Below are positions 1-14,615 of a stretch of 64,000 nt of DNA, piece after piece. A program made the position numbers and the translations under genes. Positions within the stretch are counted from its first letter, which is position 1. Each line of letters begins with the position of its first letter. The notes beneath the pieces are model-generated. The model was not told the DNA's origin, made no database searches, and saw only the letters and a program-made list of their open reading frames with translations. The stretch is from Latrodectus hesperus (taxonomy: Eukaryota; Arthropoda; Arachnida; Araneae; Theridiidae): assembly GCA_037975125.1 (NCBI GenBank), contig CM075862.1:66251730-66315729 (forward strand). The letters run 5' to 3'.

Positions 1-617
1 TACATAGTCGAAGAGATGTGCATTCTTATTACTGTCCACGCGGGGCTTCATCCAGCTCCAATCTAAATTTAATTAATTTTCCATCAGTTATCATTGAGTT
101 CCTGAGCCATTTCCTAAATTCTTCGAACTGATGGTGTTGTTCAACAAAAATATTTGCCAGAATTTTCCCCACACTTTTTTCCAATCATTATATTCATCAT
201 ATTCACAGCAGCCGGTAGAATTAATTCTGGAGTATAGTGTGAGCCTTTTTGCTCTTCACTATCCTGTATGCCACATTTAATGATGCAAATAAGTCATTTT
301 TTGGCATTGACATTTGCTTAGTGAGAACATTCTTTTGTTGATACAGGTCTTTCATTTTCTGCTTAAATATTCTCGTGGTTTGTCGACCTTGTTGGTATGA
401 CTTTTTGAAAGTGGTGCCGCAACTTACTCGGACCCATGCTCTTGGATGATAGAACTTTAAAAGAAAGCAAACATTGCGGTCTCCATTCATTGTTGACTTC
501 TTTTGAAGTGAAGCCAAAATCCAAGTAGCTGTCTTCATATTTGCGGCATTTCCTCTTCTTATCATGCATTTCAACGTCGATCTTTATTAGCATTTTCATT
601 ATCGTTTTTTTATCCAT
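1..617 (-). pseudogene. BED zinc-finger / hAT (ZBED5/Charlie-type) transposase relic, N-terminal part
   Basis: Read on the minus strand from an ATG at 617, the first frame gives a K/R-rich start, then YLDFGFTS, RPQCLLSFKVLSSKSM and SKLRHHF. This is the layout of the BED-type zinc finger of ZBED5/GTF2IRD2-like hAT transposases (PQC-x2-C then KLxRH); the second cysteine is replaced. Near 390 the reading continues in the other frame (574-221): KQKMKDLYQQ, then FASLNVAYRIVKSKKAHTI, matching the family's 'ASY-VALRIAK--KPHTI' block. After a stop near 221 the homology goes on to the window edge with PAAVNMMNIMIG, then a decayed SRRI/MAQELND segment and an LDEA-like first catalytic block. At least one frameshift and several stops make it inactive. 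The catalytic remainder would lie left of base 1. Family assignment is from remembered motif order, not a search. Confidence 0.75.
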
Positions 618-1589
618 TCTTATTGAATCTACAACTTTCTAAAATATGAACTGCACAATGTTACTGGCAACTCAGACAATCGGAGCAATCATAGGAAATG
701 CGAGAAGGAAGGTCGCATTTCTCTCCCTCCTACATTATTGGTTATTGTGAAATATCTACAGACTAGAGAGCAGCTGCAAAGAACGTAAAAAGGGGGAAAT
801 TCTTTGAGCAACTGCCCTTTGATTATTGAAGAGTAAACTGATTATTGGCGAGAGACTTTACACTTATTTCCTTGGCTTAGATTGGATGCCACTTCATGGC
901 AACCTTGATCTCTCTTAATGAAACCCCAAGATGCTACGGTGTACACTTTGGATACCACTGAGCAACATCATTTCTCATTCCTATTGCAAGCAATAATTTA
1001 ATTGAGATAACAAATTTCCTTTGCTCTTGCTAAAGGGGATAATTTTGCCAAAATCAGGAATATTCTTTGTTTCCCCTTAGATTTTTCTTTATTTTGAATA
1101 CATGTCAGTTGCTCTTTAACTCCAAATTGTTTTCTTTCTGTGACTTATTTGACCAGTTTTATGAACTCGAGATGGAAGAAAATTACTAATTGTCTTGTAG
1201 ATAAAATATAAACACAATATAAAATTTCGAAATTGATTTCATTATTTATTAATAGGAAAATGTTTTCTTCATGTCTGTAAATTTCCTGGAAAATGTTTAC
1301 CAATGACGTATCATTCCCAATGACGTATCATGAAATATTTTGCAATTATAAATGTGATAAAATCATTTCACTCTCTAGCAAATATTTTCAATCATTTACT
1401 CATTCCGAAAAGTTAGATTAATGTAATTTTTCACAAAATATAAACGTATGTTGGTGAAACAAATGTTCAGTTAAAACAATTGAACTGAAAAAAAGTTAAA
1501 ATATAAATATAATGCATGTAATTTGAGAATTAAATCATGATATCCTAAAAATCTGTACACACATCACCAATTTTCATTTTCAGCCATTT
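618..1589. other. AT-rich stretch without gene
   Basis: No supported coding region. The part next to the hAT relic (618-1000) has somewhat higher GC and could be its untranslated 5' end. At 1300-1332 a 14-bp unit caatgacgtatcat occurs twice, which creates two CRE-like TGACGT cores. Confidence 0.5.
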
Positions 1590-1912
1590 ATTGTTGTTAC
1601 TTATGACACTTGGACAAGCCAAGCTCGCTATGCTTTGGATTTGTAAATTTAAGTCAGTAGGCTGCTTCTTTCGTTTAAGAAGTGCACCATGAAGGTAAAG
1701 TACGTCTTTGCTCTTTAAATCCTCCGACAGATGGCACCACCAGAGGATCCACTCCCTCCATTTTGACGTTGATTTTAAGGGGGAGGAAATTATCTCCAGA
1801 CCATTGTATCCATGGTAACTGCTCAATGACCGACCACAGGACTTTCGATTCCACAGATTTAGCGAGCACGTATATCGCAATGACTCGGTGGGTCTTTGGC
1901 GGCATTGGGAAC
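1590..1912 (-). mobile_element. tRNA-derived SINE (family D), head missing
   Basis: Closely similar over its whole length to 45681-46067: shared blocks include GACTTGGACAAGCCAAGCTC-type sequence near the tail, 'cctccgacagatggca', 'atctccagaccattg', 'atggtaactgctcaa' and 'gactttcgattccacagatt'. The tail on the minus strand is (CAA)n. Similarity stops at about 1912, just where the other copy enters its tRNA-like head, so this is a 5'-truncated insertion, typical of LINE-mediated retroposition. Open frames here on both strands are chance frames in the SINE. Confidence 0.8.
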
Positions 1913-2047
1913 TCTTAGTTAGCTAAGTAACTCTTAGCTAAAATAATTTAATCTTTCTAATAATTATATTAAGTTTAATAGCCAAATGTATACAATTTAA
2001 GGGTTACCAATGGGCACTATAATTTTGGTTCTAATAATTGCAATCTA

Positions 2048-2135
2048 GTGGATGGGATACCTCGTTTGGTTAAAGCGTTCGTTCTTGTTATCAGAAGATA
2101 GTGAGTTTCATTCCCGATCCATGTAAAATATGTAA
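2048..2135 (+). mobile_element. tRNA-like SINE head, decayed
   Basis: About 75 bases with a tRNA-like layout: an A-box-like stretch (tacctcgtttggttaaagcg) followed about 30 bases later by a B-box-like stretch (gagtttcattcccgatcc). No acceptor stem pairing is evident, so it is read as the 5' end of a tRNA-derived SINE and not a tRNA gene. The body probably continues toward 2230, but no second copy in this window defines its end. Confidence 0.4.
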
Positions 2136-5281
<3,146 letters not shown>

Positions 5282-5341
5282 ATGGTATTAACTTCATGAA
5301 ATGTAACCAACCTATCAGCACATTTTGTAGTCACGGCTTAT

Positions 5342-5355
5342 ACATTCTCTCAGTG
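5342..5355 (+). repeat. Target-site duplication, left copy, of SINE at 5356
   Basis: acattctctcagtg, repeated exactly at 5657-5670. The uninterrupted LTR reads on from here to agatctga. Confidence 0.9.
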
Positions 5356-5656
5356 TCAACCGATGGCTGAGTGGTTAGTGCTCCTGACTCCTGAGCTGTG
5401 GGTCCTGGGTTTGAATCCGGTTCGGGCATGGCTGTTACTTTCTTTCTCTGTTATCTCTTTCTCTATCCTTTCTTCCGTGATGATGTATGAAAGTGGCCCA
5501 CCCTTTAAACGGGTTTGTGGTGGTATGGCGTGGGTAACGCTACTCGCCTCCGTGACTTGGTTCACAGGTGCCTGCTGGATAACGACAAATGAGTAGCAGT
5601 TTCTGGCCTTGTTTTGGCATAGGGTTCAACCCTCAAGTGCCCGCCGTTGGAAAAAA
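5356..5656 (+). mobile_element. tRNA-derived SINE, family B, full length
   Basis: Starts with a tRNA-like head: A box in gatggctgagtggttagtgc and B box in gggtttgaatccggttcg. The body includes ctttaaacgggtttgtggtg and gacttggttcacaggtgcc, and it ends with a short A tail after gcccgccgttgg. It has a perfect 14-bp TSD (5342-5355 and 5657-5670) and interrupts the gypsy LTR. Sister copies: 62789-63101 (plus) and 53001-53301 (minus). RNA polymerase III transcription from the internal A and B boxes is expected for the class. Confidence 0.92.
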
Positions 5657-5847
5657 ACATTCTCTCAGTGAGATCTGAACCGAACACAGAACACTTGCTC
5701 TCAAAATCTCATGCTAAGAGGACACGCCATTTCAGTCCTCCTAAATTTCTTTGTTTCTATGTAAGTTGTGTTGTCTGCAATAAATGTTATTTATTTTAAA
5801 AACATGCCTTCTGAAAAAAGTTAAACTTCAACTAACTTACACCATAA

Positions 5848-5866
5848 GGGTGACCCGGTGTCAACA
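5848..5866 (+). promoter_or_regulatory. Putative primer-binding site of the gypsy element
   Basis: gggtgacccggtgtcaaca follows the LTR end (…acacca) by about three bases. It resembles the 'tggtgaccc' primer-binding motif common in arthropod gypsy elements. The solo LTR at 16.1 kb has unrelated sequence at this point, which supports the boundary. Confidence 0.55.
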
Positions 5867-5977
5867 CAGCAATAAATAAGATTCGGGGAATGCGTTGACT
5901 CACATCTATTCCGGAGGAGTACTTACTTAATAAGAAGAGGCGAAAAGAGCTGATATTCCCCATGGACTTGCTCCCCT

Positions 5978-6154
5978 GCCGAGCTGGCAGCCGAATGGTT
6001 AGCGCTCTTGCCTGCGGTTCAACAGTTCAAGGGTTCGAATCCCAACTTGAGCATAGATGTTTGTTGTGGTTCGGAATCCACTTTAAACCGTAGGTCTCGG
6101 TCTAATTAGCACTCGTGTGCAAAAAATGACCGTTAAGCGACAAACAAACCAACC
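5978..6154 (+). mobile_element. Short tRNA-derived SINE, family C
   Basis: 177 bp. The head has an A box in ggcagccgaatggttagcgc and a B box in agggttcgaatcccaact, then a 100-bp body ending in an A/C-rich tail (caaacaaaccaacc). The 14-bp TSD ggacttgctcccct is exact at 5964-5977 and 6155-6168. It inserted into the leader between the gypsy primer-binding site and gag. Confidence 0.88.
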
Positions 6155-6275
6155 GGACTTGCTCCCCTCGCTCTTTGACCTACTTTCGGCGTAAGAGGAC
6201 CCACTTTCACTTACTACTCCGAGGGAGAATTTTTGTTTGCGCATAGTTCCCGTTCATCTTTTGCTATTTTAAAAA

Positions 6276-7090
6276 ATGACGGAAACTGTTCCAGTGGTGA
6301 CAGCGATAAAAATCCATGTCTACAACCATGCGGATCCAGCTCTATGGTTCACAATGTGTGAATTAACATTTGAATTGAGAATTCCAAAACCCATAACAGA
6401 AAACAAGATAAAATATAATTACTGCGTTTCCCACCTCCCGTCTGAGATGGCATCGCTAGTTAGAGATGTTCTCATGAATCCAGACAAGGAGGATCCATAT
6501 ATACAATTGAAAAAGAAGTTGATAAAGCGCAGTGGAGAATTTTCCCACCAGGAGATACGGAAACTTCTACAAGGTGAACAAATCGGAGATAGAAAACCAA
6601 CATAATTTCTCCGTGTGCTCAAACGACGAGCTGAGAGTCACCATGTGCCAGAGAAACTGATGTTTGAACTTTTCCTGCAGCACTTGCCGACTTCTATGCA
6701 AACTGTTCTGCAGCTATAACGCTGCAGACACTGGGAAAAGCAGCGGAAATTGCGGATCGTATCACAGAATTTACACCAATATCAGTAAGAGCTTCTTCTT
6801 TTAATTCAAACGAAAGAAATTTGTTGTCTGAAATTGAAAAATTGAATCCTCGAATTGACAATATTTGTCATAGTAGAAGTCAAACGAGGAATAAAACCTC
6901 CAAAAATCGTCATCGCAGTAAATCTAAAAATTATGATTTTTGTTAGTACCATTTTAAATTTGGCAACAAAGCAAAAAAAAAATGCGTTCAGTCTTGCAAA
7001 TTTGAGACAAAAAACGAAAGCAGGCAAGGGTAGAAGCGATTGTCACCTTGCCCACATCTTCCCGTCGCCTTTTTGTATATGATAAGCGTA
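6276..7090 (+). pseudogene. gag: gypsy gag polyprotein relic
   Basis: The ATG at 6276 follows an A-rich leader. The first 109 codons are open and carry arthropod gypsy Gag features: LWFTMCELTFELR near the start (W/F core of the capsid-like domain), KIKYNYCVSHLPSEMASLV, then KLIKRSG and EIRKLLQGEQIGDRKPT. These correspond to the family's 'LxxRLGxSxxxRLRxLLxxEELGDRKPSQ' block. A stop (taa, 6603-6605) falls exactly where the family continues with the conserved 'FL--' segment. That segment is still readable downstream as FLRVLKRRAES and LFLQHLP in a shifted frame. After about 6720 the frame changes again. No intact zinc knuckle is seen. It is inactive, and interpretable only as part of the retrotransposon. 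Confidence 0.8.
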
Positions 7091-7410
7091 CAAACACACC
7101 GTTTTTAATTGACACTGTGGTTCGGATATTAGTATTTGCCCAGTAACACGATTACAAAGACGTAATCGTGGGCAAATGTCCCTTTCAGCAGCTAATGGTT
7201 CTGCAATTCAGGTTTATTCCACTCAAACTCTAAACTTGGATTTTGGGTTGAGAAGAATATTCAAGTGGACATTTTTGGTAGGAAATGCTTCTATTCTAAT
7301 TATCGACGCAGATTTTTTGTACAATTTCAATCTTTTACACGATTTAAATAGAAGGAAACTCATTGATTTCAAAACAAATTTACTTAAAACAAATTTAATT
7401 CTAAGATAAT
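7090..7410 (+). pseudogene. gypsy retropepsin (aspartic protease) relic
   Basis: Around 7101 a frame reads TPFLIDT, the position of the catalytic D-T/S-G. The glycine is lost (DTVV). After frame changes the C-terminal half is open at 7176-7409: SLSAANGSAIQVYSTQTLNLDFG, then WTFLVG and DADFLYNFNLLHDLNRRKLID, which corresponds to the family's 'A-NGS-I-VYG … IIGADFL-HF-LLVDL-RRRLID'. With the active-site glycine missing and a frame change it would not be functional. Confidence 0.75.
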
Positions 7411-7439
7411 TACGCGGTTTTCCAAATATTCTAGATTTT

Positions 7440-8390
7440 ATTTCTTAGTTAAAAGGAAGGAAAATTTATTCACGTCTAGATTTAGTGAAAGCTTATCATC
7501 AAGTTCCTATAAATCCTGATGAAATACATAAAACCGCAATCATTACTCCATTCGGATTATATGAAAGTACTGGAATGCAATTTGGACTTTGTAATGCTGC
7601 ATCAACAATTCAAAGATTTATAGATGTAGTGACTCGTAATCTGCCTTTTGCCTTTGCCTTTATGGATGATATTTTAGTTGCTTCACACTCACCTGAAGAA
7701 AACTTAGAACATTTAAAAAATTTATTTCAACTTTTAGATCATTATGGATTGACTATAAAAACTTAAAAACTTCTAAATGCATTTTTGGTGTTCCTACAAT
7801 AGAATTTTTGGGACTTAAACTTTCTGAATTCGGTATCGAACAACCTCTTTCCCACCGCGTAGATTGCGTTTTAAAATTTCCAAAACCAAACACAATTACT
7901 CAACTGAGGCGTTTTCTAGGTTTAATTTATTTTTATAGACATTTTATACCTAAAGCCGCAGACATATTAGCTCCATTAACAAACATTTCTTGAAGGTATT
8001 AAAAATAAAAAAAAATTCTAAAAACATTCTACACGAATAAAATTTTGTGAAATTTTTCAATGGAATGAAATAACAGAACGTGCATTTTCTGAGGCCAAAA
8101 ACGCTCTTTCAAAAGCAACTTTGCTTAGACACCCAATAAAAAAAATGGTCTACCTATAATCGCGAATTATTGGCAATTTGCACATCAATAAAAAAATTTA
8201 GACATTTACTTGAAGGTCGTGACTTTACACAGATCAAAAGTCACTTATTTATGCCTTCACACATAAACACAGTAAATGTTCCCCAAGTCAGCTGAGACAC
8301 CTAGACTATATTTCACAGTTTTCAACTGATATTCGTCACACCAAAGGCACAGACAATCAAGTGGCGGATACACTATCCCGTACATAAAAA
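7440..8390 (+). pseudogene. pol: gypsy reverse transcriptase and RNase H relic
   Basis: The RT palm is readable at 7485-7766: [19 protein letters not shown] (just upstream and into the frame), [30 protein letters not shown] and the catalytic box [11 protein letters not shown], so the two aspartates are kept. A stop near 7764 breaks the thumb; 7808-7993 continues in another frame with GLKLSEFGIEQP and LRRFLGLIYFYRHFIP, the usual gypsy connection. RNase H is more decayed; its end is recognisable at about 8330-8385 as DIRHTKGTDNQVADTLSR. The distal half of the protease-RT linker and much of RNase H carry stops. Confidence 0.85.
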
Positions 8391-8494
8391 TAGACAATAT
8401 CTCTTCTATTCCTTTAAATTTTGAAGAATTTATTCTCGCTCAAGAAAATCATCCAGAATCAAAATCAGTTCTTCAAAATCCATCCGCTTAAAAA

Positions 8495-9538
8495 TTGGAG
8501 AATATATTTATTCCTATTTTAAATGTGCATTTATATTGTGATATGTCGACAGGCAAACCTCAAACATTTGTTCCAAATATGTATCGCCAAATAATTTTTA
8601 ATCAACTACACGGACTTTCTCATCCGAAAATATCCGCAAGTAAAAAGTTGATTAGTTCACGATACGTATGGCCCAACATGTATAAATACATATCAGAGCA
8701 AGTAAGATGTTGTGAACCCTTTCAACGTTCTAAAATTCACAAACATACAAAAACTCTATTATGTACATTTGCCTTACCAGATTCTTGATTTTCGCAAATT
8801 CATCTTGACCTAATAGGACCCTTACCTCCAAGTGATGGTAATATATTTTGTCTCACAATTATTGATTGTTTCACCAGATGCCTAAAGGCTGTTCCTATTC
8901 CTGATGCCAAAACTTCAACCCTATGTAAAGCTCTTTTCAATGTGTGGATCTCGAGATTCGGATGTCCTTCCCAAATCACTACTGATCAAGGAAGACAACT
9001 AGAGTCTGCACTTTTCCATGAATTGCTAATTCTAACTGGTACCAATCGGATACGCACTACAGCATATCATCCGATATCAAATGGTATCATCGAAAGGTTT
9101 CACCACCATTTGAAAAGTTCTTTAAAGCCTCATGAAAATCCTAGATGGACAGACACATTACCCATCATTTTACTAAGAATTAGAACTGCCTTTACAGTCA
9201 AGTAGTGCCGAACTTGTCTACGGAAAATCTTTTGTTTTGCCAGCGGATATGTTCAATGAATTCGACAGAAAACAATACTTGGACAAGGCATTTACAACAA
9301 ATCTGAAGGAACAGATCAACAAGCCCAATCCCATCAGAGTTTGTCGGCACGGACAAAATCCCACTTTTGTGCATCCAAATTTGCAACATTGCACTCATAT
9401 TTTCCTGCGCACTGATCATCAACAACATTCCTTAAGCCAGCCATACACCGGAACACACAAGGTACTTCAACGATCATCAAAAACAATCACCATCCAGCTG
9501 AAAGATCATTCAACAACAGTTTCTTTAGATTAAGTAAA
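8495..9538 (+). pseudogene. gypsy integrase relic (HHCC finger, DD35E core, C-terminal tail)
   Basis: 8495-8788 holds the zinc-binding domain: HGLSHPKISASKKLISSRYVWP then CCEPFQRSKI; the H-H-C-C pattern is largely preserved, with the second cysteine spacing altered. A stop at 8786 precedes the core. The core reads HLDLIGPLPPSDGN (first Asp), FGCPSQITTDQGRQLES (second Asp) and YHPISNGIIERFHHHLK (Glu) in 8800-9205, with 35 residues between second Asp and Glu, hence DD35E. The 9237-9533 frame continues with the C-terminal domain ending in ITIQLKDHSTTVSLD, then a stop where the family has 'RVKPAY'. There are several frame changes. Confidence 0.85.
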
Positions 9539-9680
9539 ACCAGCATATATTTTAAAGGAATTCGAACAAGATGATAGTGATTCAAATGTGAATAATACAG
9601 CAAGCCAAGCAAGAATATCAAGCAACCTATCTCAACTAAAAGTGGTAGAAGAGTGCATTTTCCTGATACATTCGCATTAT

Positions 9681-12081
9681 TCTCCTGTGTATAATTTAAT
9701 TAATATAATCATATATTATTTTATTGCACACACATAGTTTGTTTTATAGACATTAATATATTTTGAGAATTTAATATTGAAATATTCATTGAATATATTA
9801 TGAATAAATTTTAAGAGAATCTTTCTCTTCCAAATACCTCTCATCCAAAATTAATCTACTTTCAATTTTAATAACCTAAGTAATAAAATTAGACTTAAGT
9901 CCATTCTTGAACTCTTTGGTGCTATAATGACTTCATTCTTGTTCCCTCAATTAATCACCTAAGTTCATCTGAAACGCATCCTTCAACATATTTTCTTGTT
10001 CATATGACAATCTGTTATACTAATGTTAGTCTCCTCCCCACTTAATGAGCTCTTTTGCCCCAGATCTATTCTTTTAACTTCCTAAGTTCTGACAGTTATC
10101 ATATATTAAACATCTGGGGAAAATAATATATGGGAAGAATTTTATAAAACATTTTCCTGTGTAAACAAAAAAAGTAAAAAAAAATTTTGAAAAATTGCCA
10201 TCATAGCTTATATCACATAATTTAATATATTTCCTTATAAAAATAATTGCAATGAGTTAACTTAGAGTTTAATTTTAAGGGAAAGTATATAATAATTTAG
10301 AAATAAATCTCAATCACAAATCAACTGACCCTCTATATTACAGGAATGCTTTTTAAGCATTACACAATGACATAAATATAGCAATAGAGGGAAACAAATT
10401 TTAGTATATTTAAATGATAATTCGAATTGATTTTTATGCAATTACTCCGCAGTTCAATATTTGCATATTTACATTGTTTATGTAAATTTTGTTTAAAGTA
10501 TGAGAACTGCCTTTGTTAGAAAACCAGATGGTATTATTACTTGGTATATTGAGTTATTAAGTAATAAAAATTATAAATTACTATCTTTATTATGCAATAA
10601 TGTGAAAATGTATATAAATCTTGTTTATACAAAAGTTATTTATGGAGGAATTGTTTTGATATGTAACCAACATTATTTTACTACTGCTTATGAACCCAAA
10701 AATATTTAACTCATCAGAAAGTACACCCAGGACACTGATGCTGGAAGTCACGTGGGTGACTGCTTCCCCCTAATGAATTTTATTAATAAATTAAAAATAT
10801 TTCATTATAAGCAACAATAGTACTATTCAATCGGGAATTTATAATAATATTAAGAAAACATTTTAAATGCTAAGGAGATCAAACATTCATAAATTATACA
10901 AGTAGAATTATGTGCTTGTAATGAAGATTCTGAATCAGTATTCACTTCTAACAAACAGAATAATTTTTGTAAATAAAATTATCTTATTTTGTGCTTGAAA
11001 TAGTAGTTTTATCCTTGTATCTTGGACTTATAAAACATTCGCCATTGTTGTATTTTTTACTTTTTGTTGAATATTGAATAACTTTTCGCTTATTGAATTA
11101 ACTTCATTGATTTCTTTTGGCTGAATTTTTGAGAAAGCATTTGGATAGTTCCTATTTTCATGTGTCTCAATAAAATATATTACTTAGTATTTAAGAAATT
11201 TCATTTATTTTGCATATTGATTTGGAGGATTCTTTATTGACATTAAAACAACTCCCGTGTATAAATCTTCAACATTTTATGTGGAATAAAACAACCATCA
11301 ACCATTTTTTGATTTTTTAGCAGAGTGTAGACAGTCAATTCATTTACTGTAACTATCATTCCTTTTGTTGCATTACTAAACTTGAATAATATCTTGTTTT
11401 TTCTTATCAGTTTCATCAATGATAAAATTGTAACATGTTTTATATTTTGTTTTTCTTTATTTTGAACGGATTTTTGTTTATAAATATGTTTTCTCCTCTA
11501 ATTCAGATTCTTCACTACTTACATCGCTGTTAACAAATTCACTATCATGAAAACTGTGTATTTCTTCAACGGGTTCATCCTTATAGGTTTGATCAATATT
11601 CTGCTGAAGATTCAACTTCATCACATAGAATTCTCAAATGTTCCATCTCTTTTTTTATATTCGATTGGTTTTCGGTTGAATACCATTATTTAGAAATAAG
11701 ATAGCTAACAAATGTACAGAAACACTTGCAAATAAGAAACTTCTACTTATAAAAATTTTTTTGAAACAATACTGGTTGCATGGGTTACAGAATCATTCCC
11801 AATAAAATATGAATTCTAGAAACAATCATTTCAAATGAACAAAGGAAAAACATGTAATAAGATAACAATACGACATTGTTATTTTTTAACCTGTTCCGTT
11901 CAAGGGGAGTGTCGGATAATAAGATACTGAAAGGATGATTGATTTCAGAAAAATAATTACTCCAGGTTTGTTGATCTTTGAAGCATGGGGTGACAGAGCT
12001 TTGGACAACAACTAGCGGGTTGATACTAACTCAGTGACATCCAGAAATCTTAAGTTTTTAACAATAATTTGAAACAAAAAG
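9681..12081. other. AT-rich stretch; faint coding relic on the minus strand
   Basis: No gene can be supported. Between about 11256 and 11690 the minus strand has two short open stretches, about 48 and 55 codons. The first ends in an acidic tail (NSDVSSEESELEEK); the second contains NELTVYTLLKNQKMVDG. I do not recognise either. They could be remains of a transposon ORF. The 69-codon plus frame at 10500-10709 has no motif. Confidence 0.35.
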
Positions 12082-12458
<377 letters not shown>

Positions 12459-12459
<1 letters not shown>

Positions 12460-14615
12460 TTAAAATTAATTTATTATCAATTACATCCAGGTTAAGAACT
12501 ACATTTTAAACTTAAATTAGAGACATGTGTTCCTGATACTGGAACTCTGTCGAAATAGTAAAATTATCCTTTAGAGCGTTGCATACCGAGTTATAATAAG
12601 GACTAGAAAGGAGAGCTGAAGTATGACATTCCACCTTGTCACTAATACTATGTTTTCAGTTATATTGTAAAATATTTTAATCTTTTACTAAATATAATTA
12701 AGAATCCTGTTATATGGAAATGCATATTTGTTTTTAAATGATTTTAAACATTAATTTTATTTTTCATTCATTTAGTTGAAAGTATATAAATTTCATTTGT
12801 TTATGAGAGAACTTTTATAATTATGAACTAAATCTTTACTTTTGAAAATTTAAATAAAGAAGCTGTTGTTTCTAAAACATATTAGTATCTCATAAAAAAA
12901 GATAAAAATAAATGAAATATTTATATTCTATAATGTGTTCGATTTCCAATTGTGTTATACGCTGAAAGGAAAACGTTTTCTTCATTTCTGAGAATGTATA
13001 ACTTAAATTTGAAAATTACCAAAACCCAAGTTTTTGTTAGTGTTAATGTTTGGAACCAATTTTCACTTATTTTCTTGAACTTTAAAATTAAATTGCTTAT
13101 TTCTTCTGCATAATAGGAAAATTTTTATTTAATATAGTAATTTTGTTTCTTTAAAATTCTTATATTAAAGTTTTTCTTCCAAAAGGATGAAATACAAATA
13201 TATCGCATGTTTTTATCTTCTAGTATTGTTGTAATAATTTTTTTTTCATATTGTTTCAATTTTTTTCCTCTATGAAAAATTTATTATCCTAAGAAATATT
13301 ATTCAGCGTTAGTAAGAATAATTTATAAAAAATATGAAGTATGTGAGGAAATTGATACATAAATGATGCATAGAAAGAATTATTTTGTTAATTCAATCAG
13401 GACATCTAATCTATAACTTTAATAACAATGTGCAACCAAAACTATTGAATGAAAAATATCAATAAAATTATAAGCATGCATACTTATTTTGAACGTATGT
13501 ATTTTTGGGGACATTAATCTCAATTTGGAAACAATATTCAAATGTTATGTTCGACAGTATAAATGTTTTGGGAATGAAGAATTGTTTAAGCTCAACAATC
13601 CACTGAGCTTTTTTTTTCTTTTTTTTAATCAAATATAGAATAATCATTATGTAGATTGCTTAGGTATATAATCTTATACAAATCAAAAATTGTGTTCATA
13701 AAAATTGATAAATAAATATCTGTTAAATATGCCAAACAGTTTCTCTTGTAAGTTTCAGTTATCTATTGTTTTATAAATAAATCCTTAGAAAGTGAAGAAA
13801 AATTTTATTAAAGTTTTACAAAAATGATGGATGAGATAATTGTTTTTGCAGTAAATTTAATTATAAACTGCAAGTAATAAAATTAAAAATGTACAATCAA
13901 TGCACAACATATTTTGAAATAAAAAATTTATTTTTAATTTTCACATGAAAAATTAACTTGTATAGATAATTAATATTTTTAGTTTTAAGTTTACATAATG
14001 ATTTAAATATATGATGTTTACAACAATAAACTTAAATAATGCCAAAGGAACATACATAATAAATAAAAGTTTCTTTTCAAGAATATAATCTTTATAAGTA
14101 AACATATATATTTAGCTGCAGTTTTTAAAAACATTTTACAAAATTACATTCCTTTTAAATTTTTGGTAAAAAAATGCAGATAATACAGTTGCAAATTGAT
14201 AAAAATATTTTTCTAAAAATAAAATACATAAATACAACATTACACTTTCTTGAACACTTTATAATTTAAAAAAAATTTAAGAAGTATTTGTCAGTTCTTT
14301 TTGTATTAATTTACATTAATAAATCTGATTAAATGTATAAAAAATTTAAATATAATGAAAAGAAAAAATATTTTAGAATGTAAAATATGCTTAGCAATTC
14401 TTGAACACTGAAATATTTTCTGTAAATTAAAATTTTGCTTGGATAAAAATATTTTTAATATTGCCCAAAAATTTTAAAATAATAACATTTTAATGTCTAA
14501 CCAATGAATTTAGCTTTCAGTGTTGTTAGGAGATCTCATAATTTGTTTTCTTTTTTTGGGCCTTTTTTAATGGTAATATTCGCAGTATTTCAATATTTTT
14601 GACTTGCTGAATCGA
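12459..14615. other. AT-rich stretch without gene
   Basis: Nothing recognisable on either strand. Composition is uniform and A/T-run rich; no open frame of note. Confidence 0.5.

Larger units (their letters stand above)
5282..9680 (+). mobile_element. Ty3/gypsy LTR retrotransposon, decayed, with two nested SINEs
   Basis: Order of parts: LTR segment (about 5282-5844, interrupted by a SINE at 5356-5656), a primer-binding-like site gggtgacccggtgtcaaca at 5848-5866, leader (interrupted by a second SINE at 5978-6154), gag from 6276, retropepsin around 7100-7410, reverse transcriptase 7440-7990, RNase H 8020-8390, integrase 8490-9200 and a C-terminal tail to about 9540. The 171 bases before the primer-binding site match 15921-16097 at about 90%, which identifies them as LTR. 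No 3' LTR is visible after 9680 and no env frame exists. Frameshifts and stops are spread through gag and pol, so it cannot mobilise itself. The left LTR boundary is uncertain. Confidence 0.85.

Noticed and set aside
1545..1918. Three overlapping open frames at 1.5-1.9 kb and one at 45770-45976
   Set aside because: All lie in family D SINEs; apparent similarity between the two loci reflects the shared repeat and not a protein.
5356..5596. Overlapping open frames on both strands at the first family B SINE
   Set aside because: Chance frames in a tRNA-derived SINE; the same sequence at 62789 and 53001 does not keep the frames.
5978..6060. tRNA gene (also at 2048, 24146, 26618, 46010, 53497, 62789)
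   Set aside because: A and B boxes are present but acceptor stems do not pair, and each is the head of a longer repeat with tail and TSD, so these are SINEs.
9681..9800. 3' LTR of the gypsy element
   Set aside because: No similarity to 5671-5844 or 15921-16097 is seen after the integrase tail.
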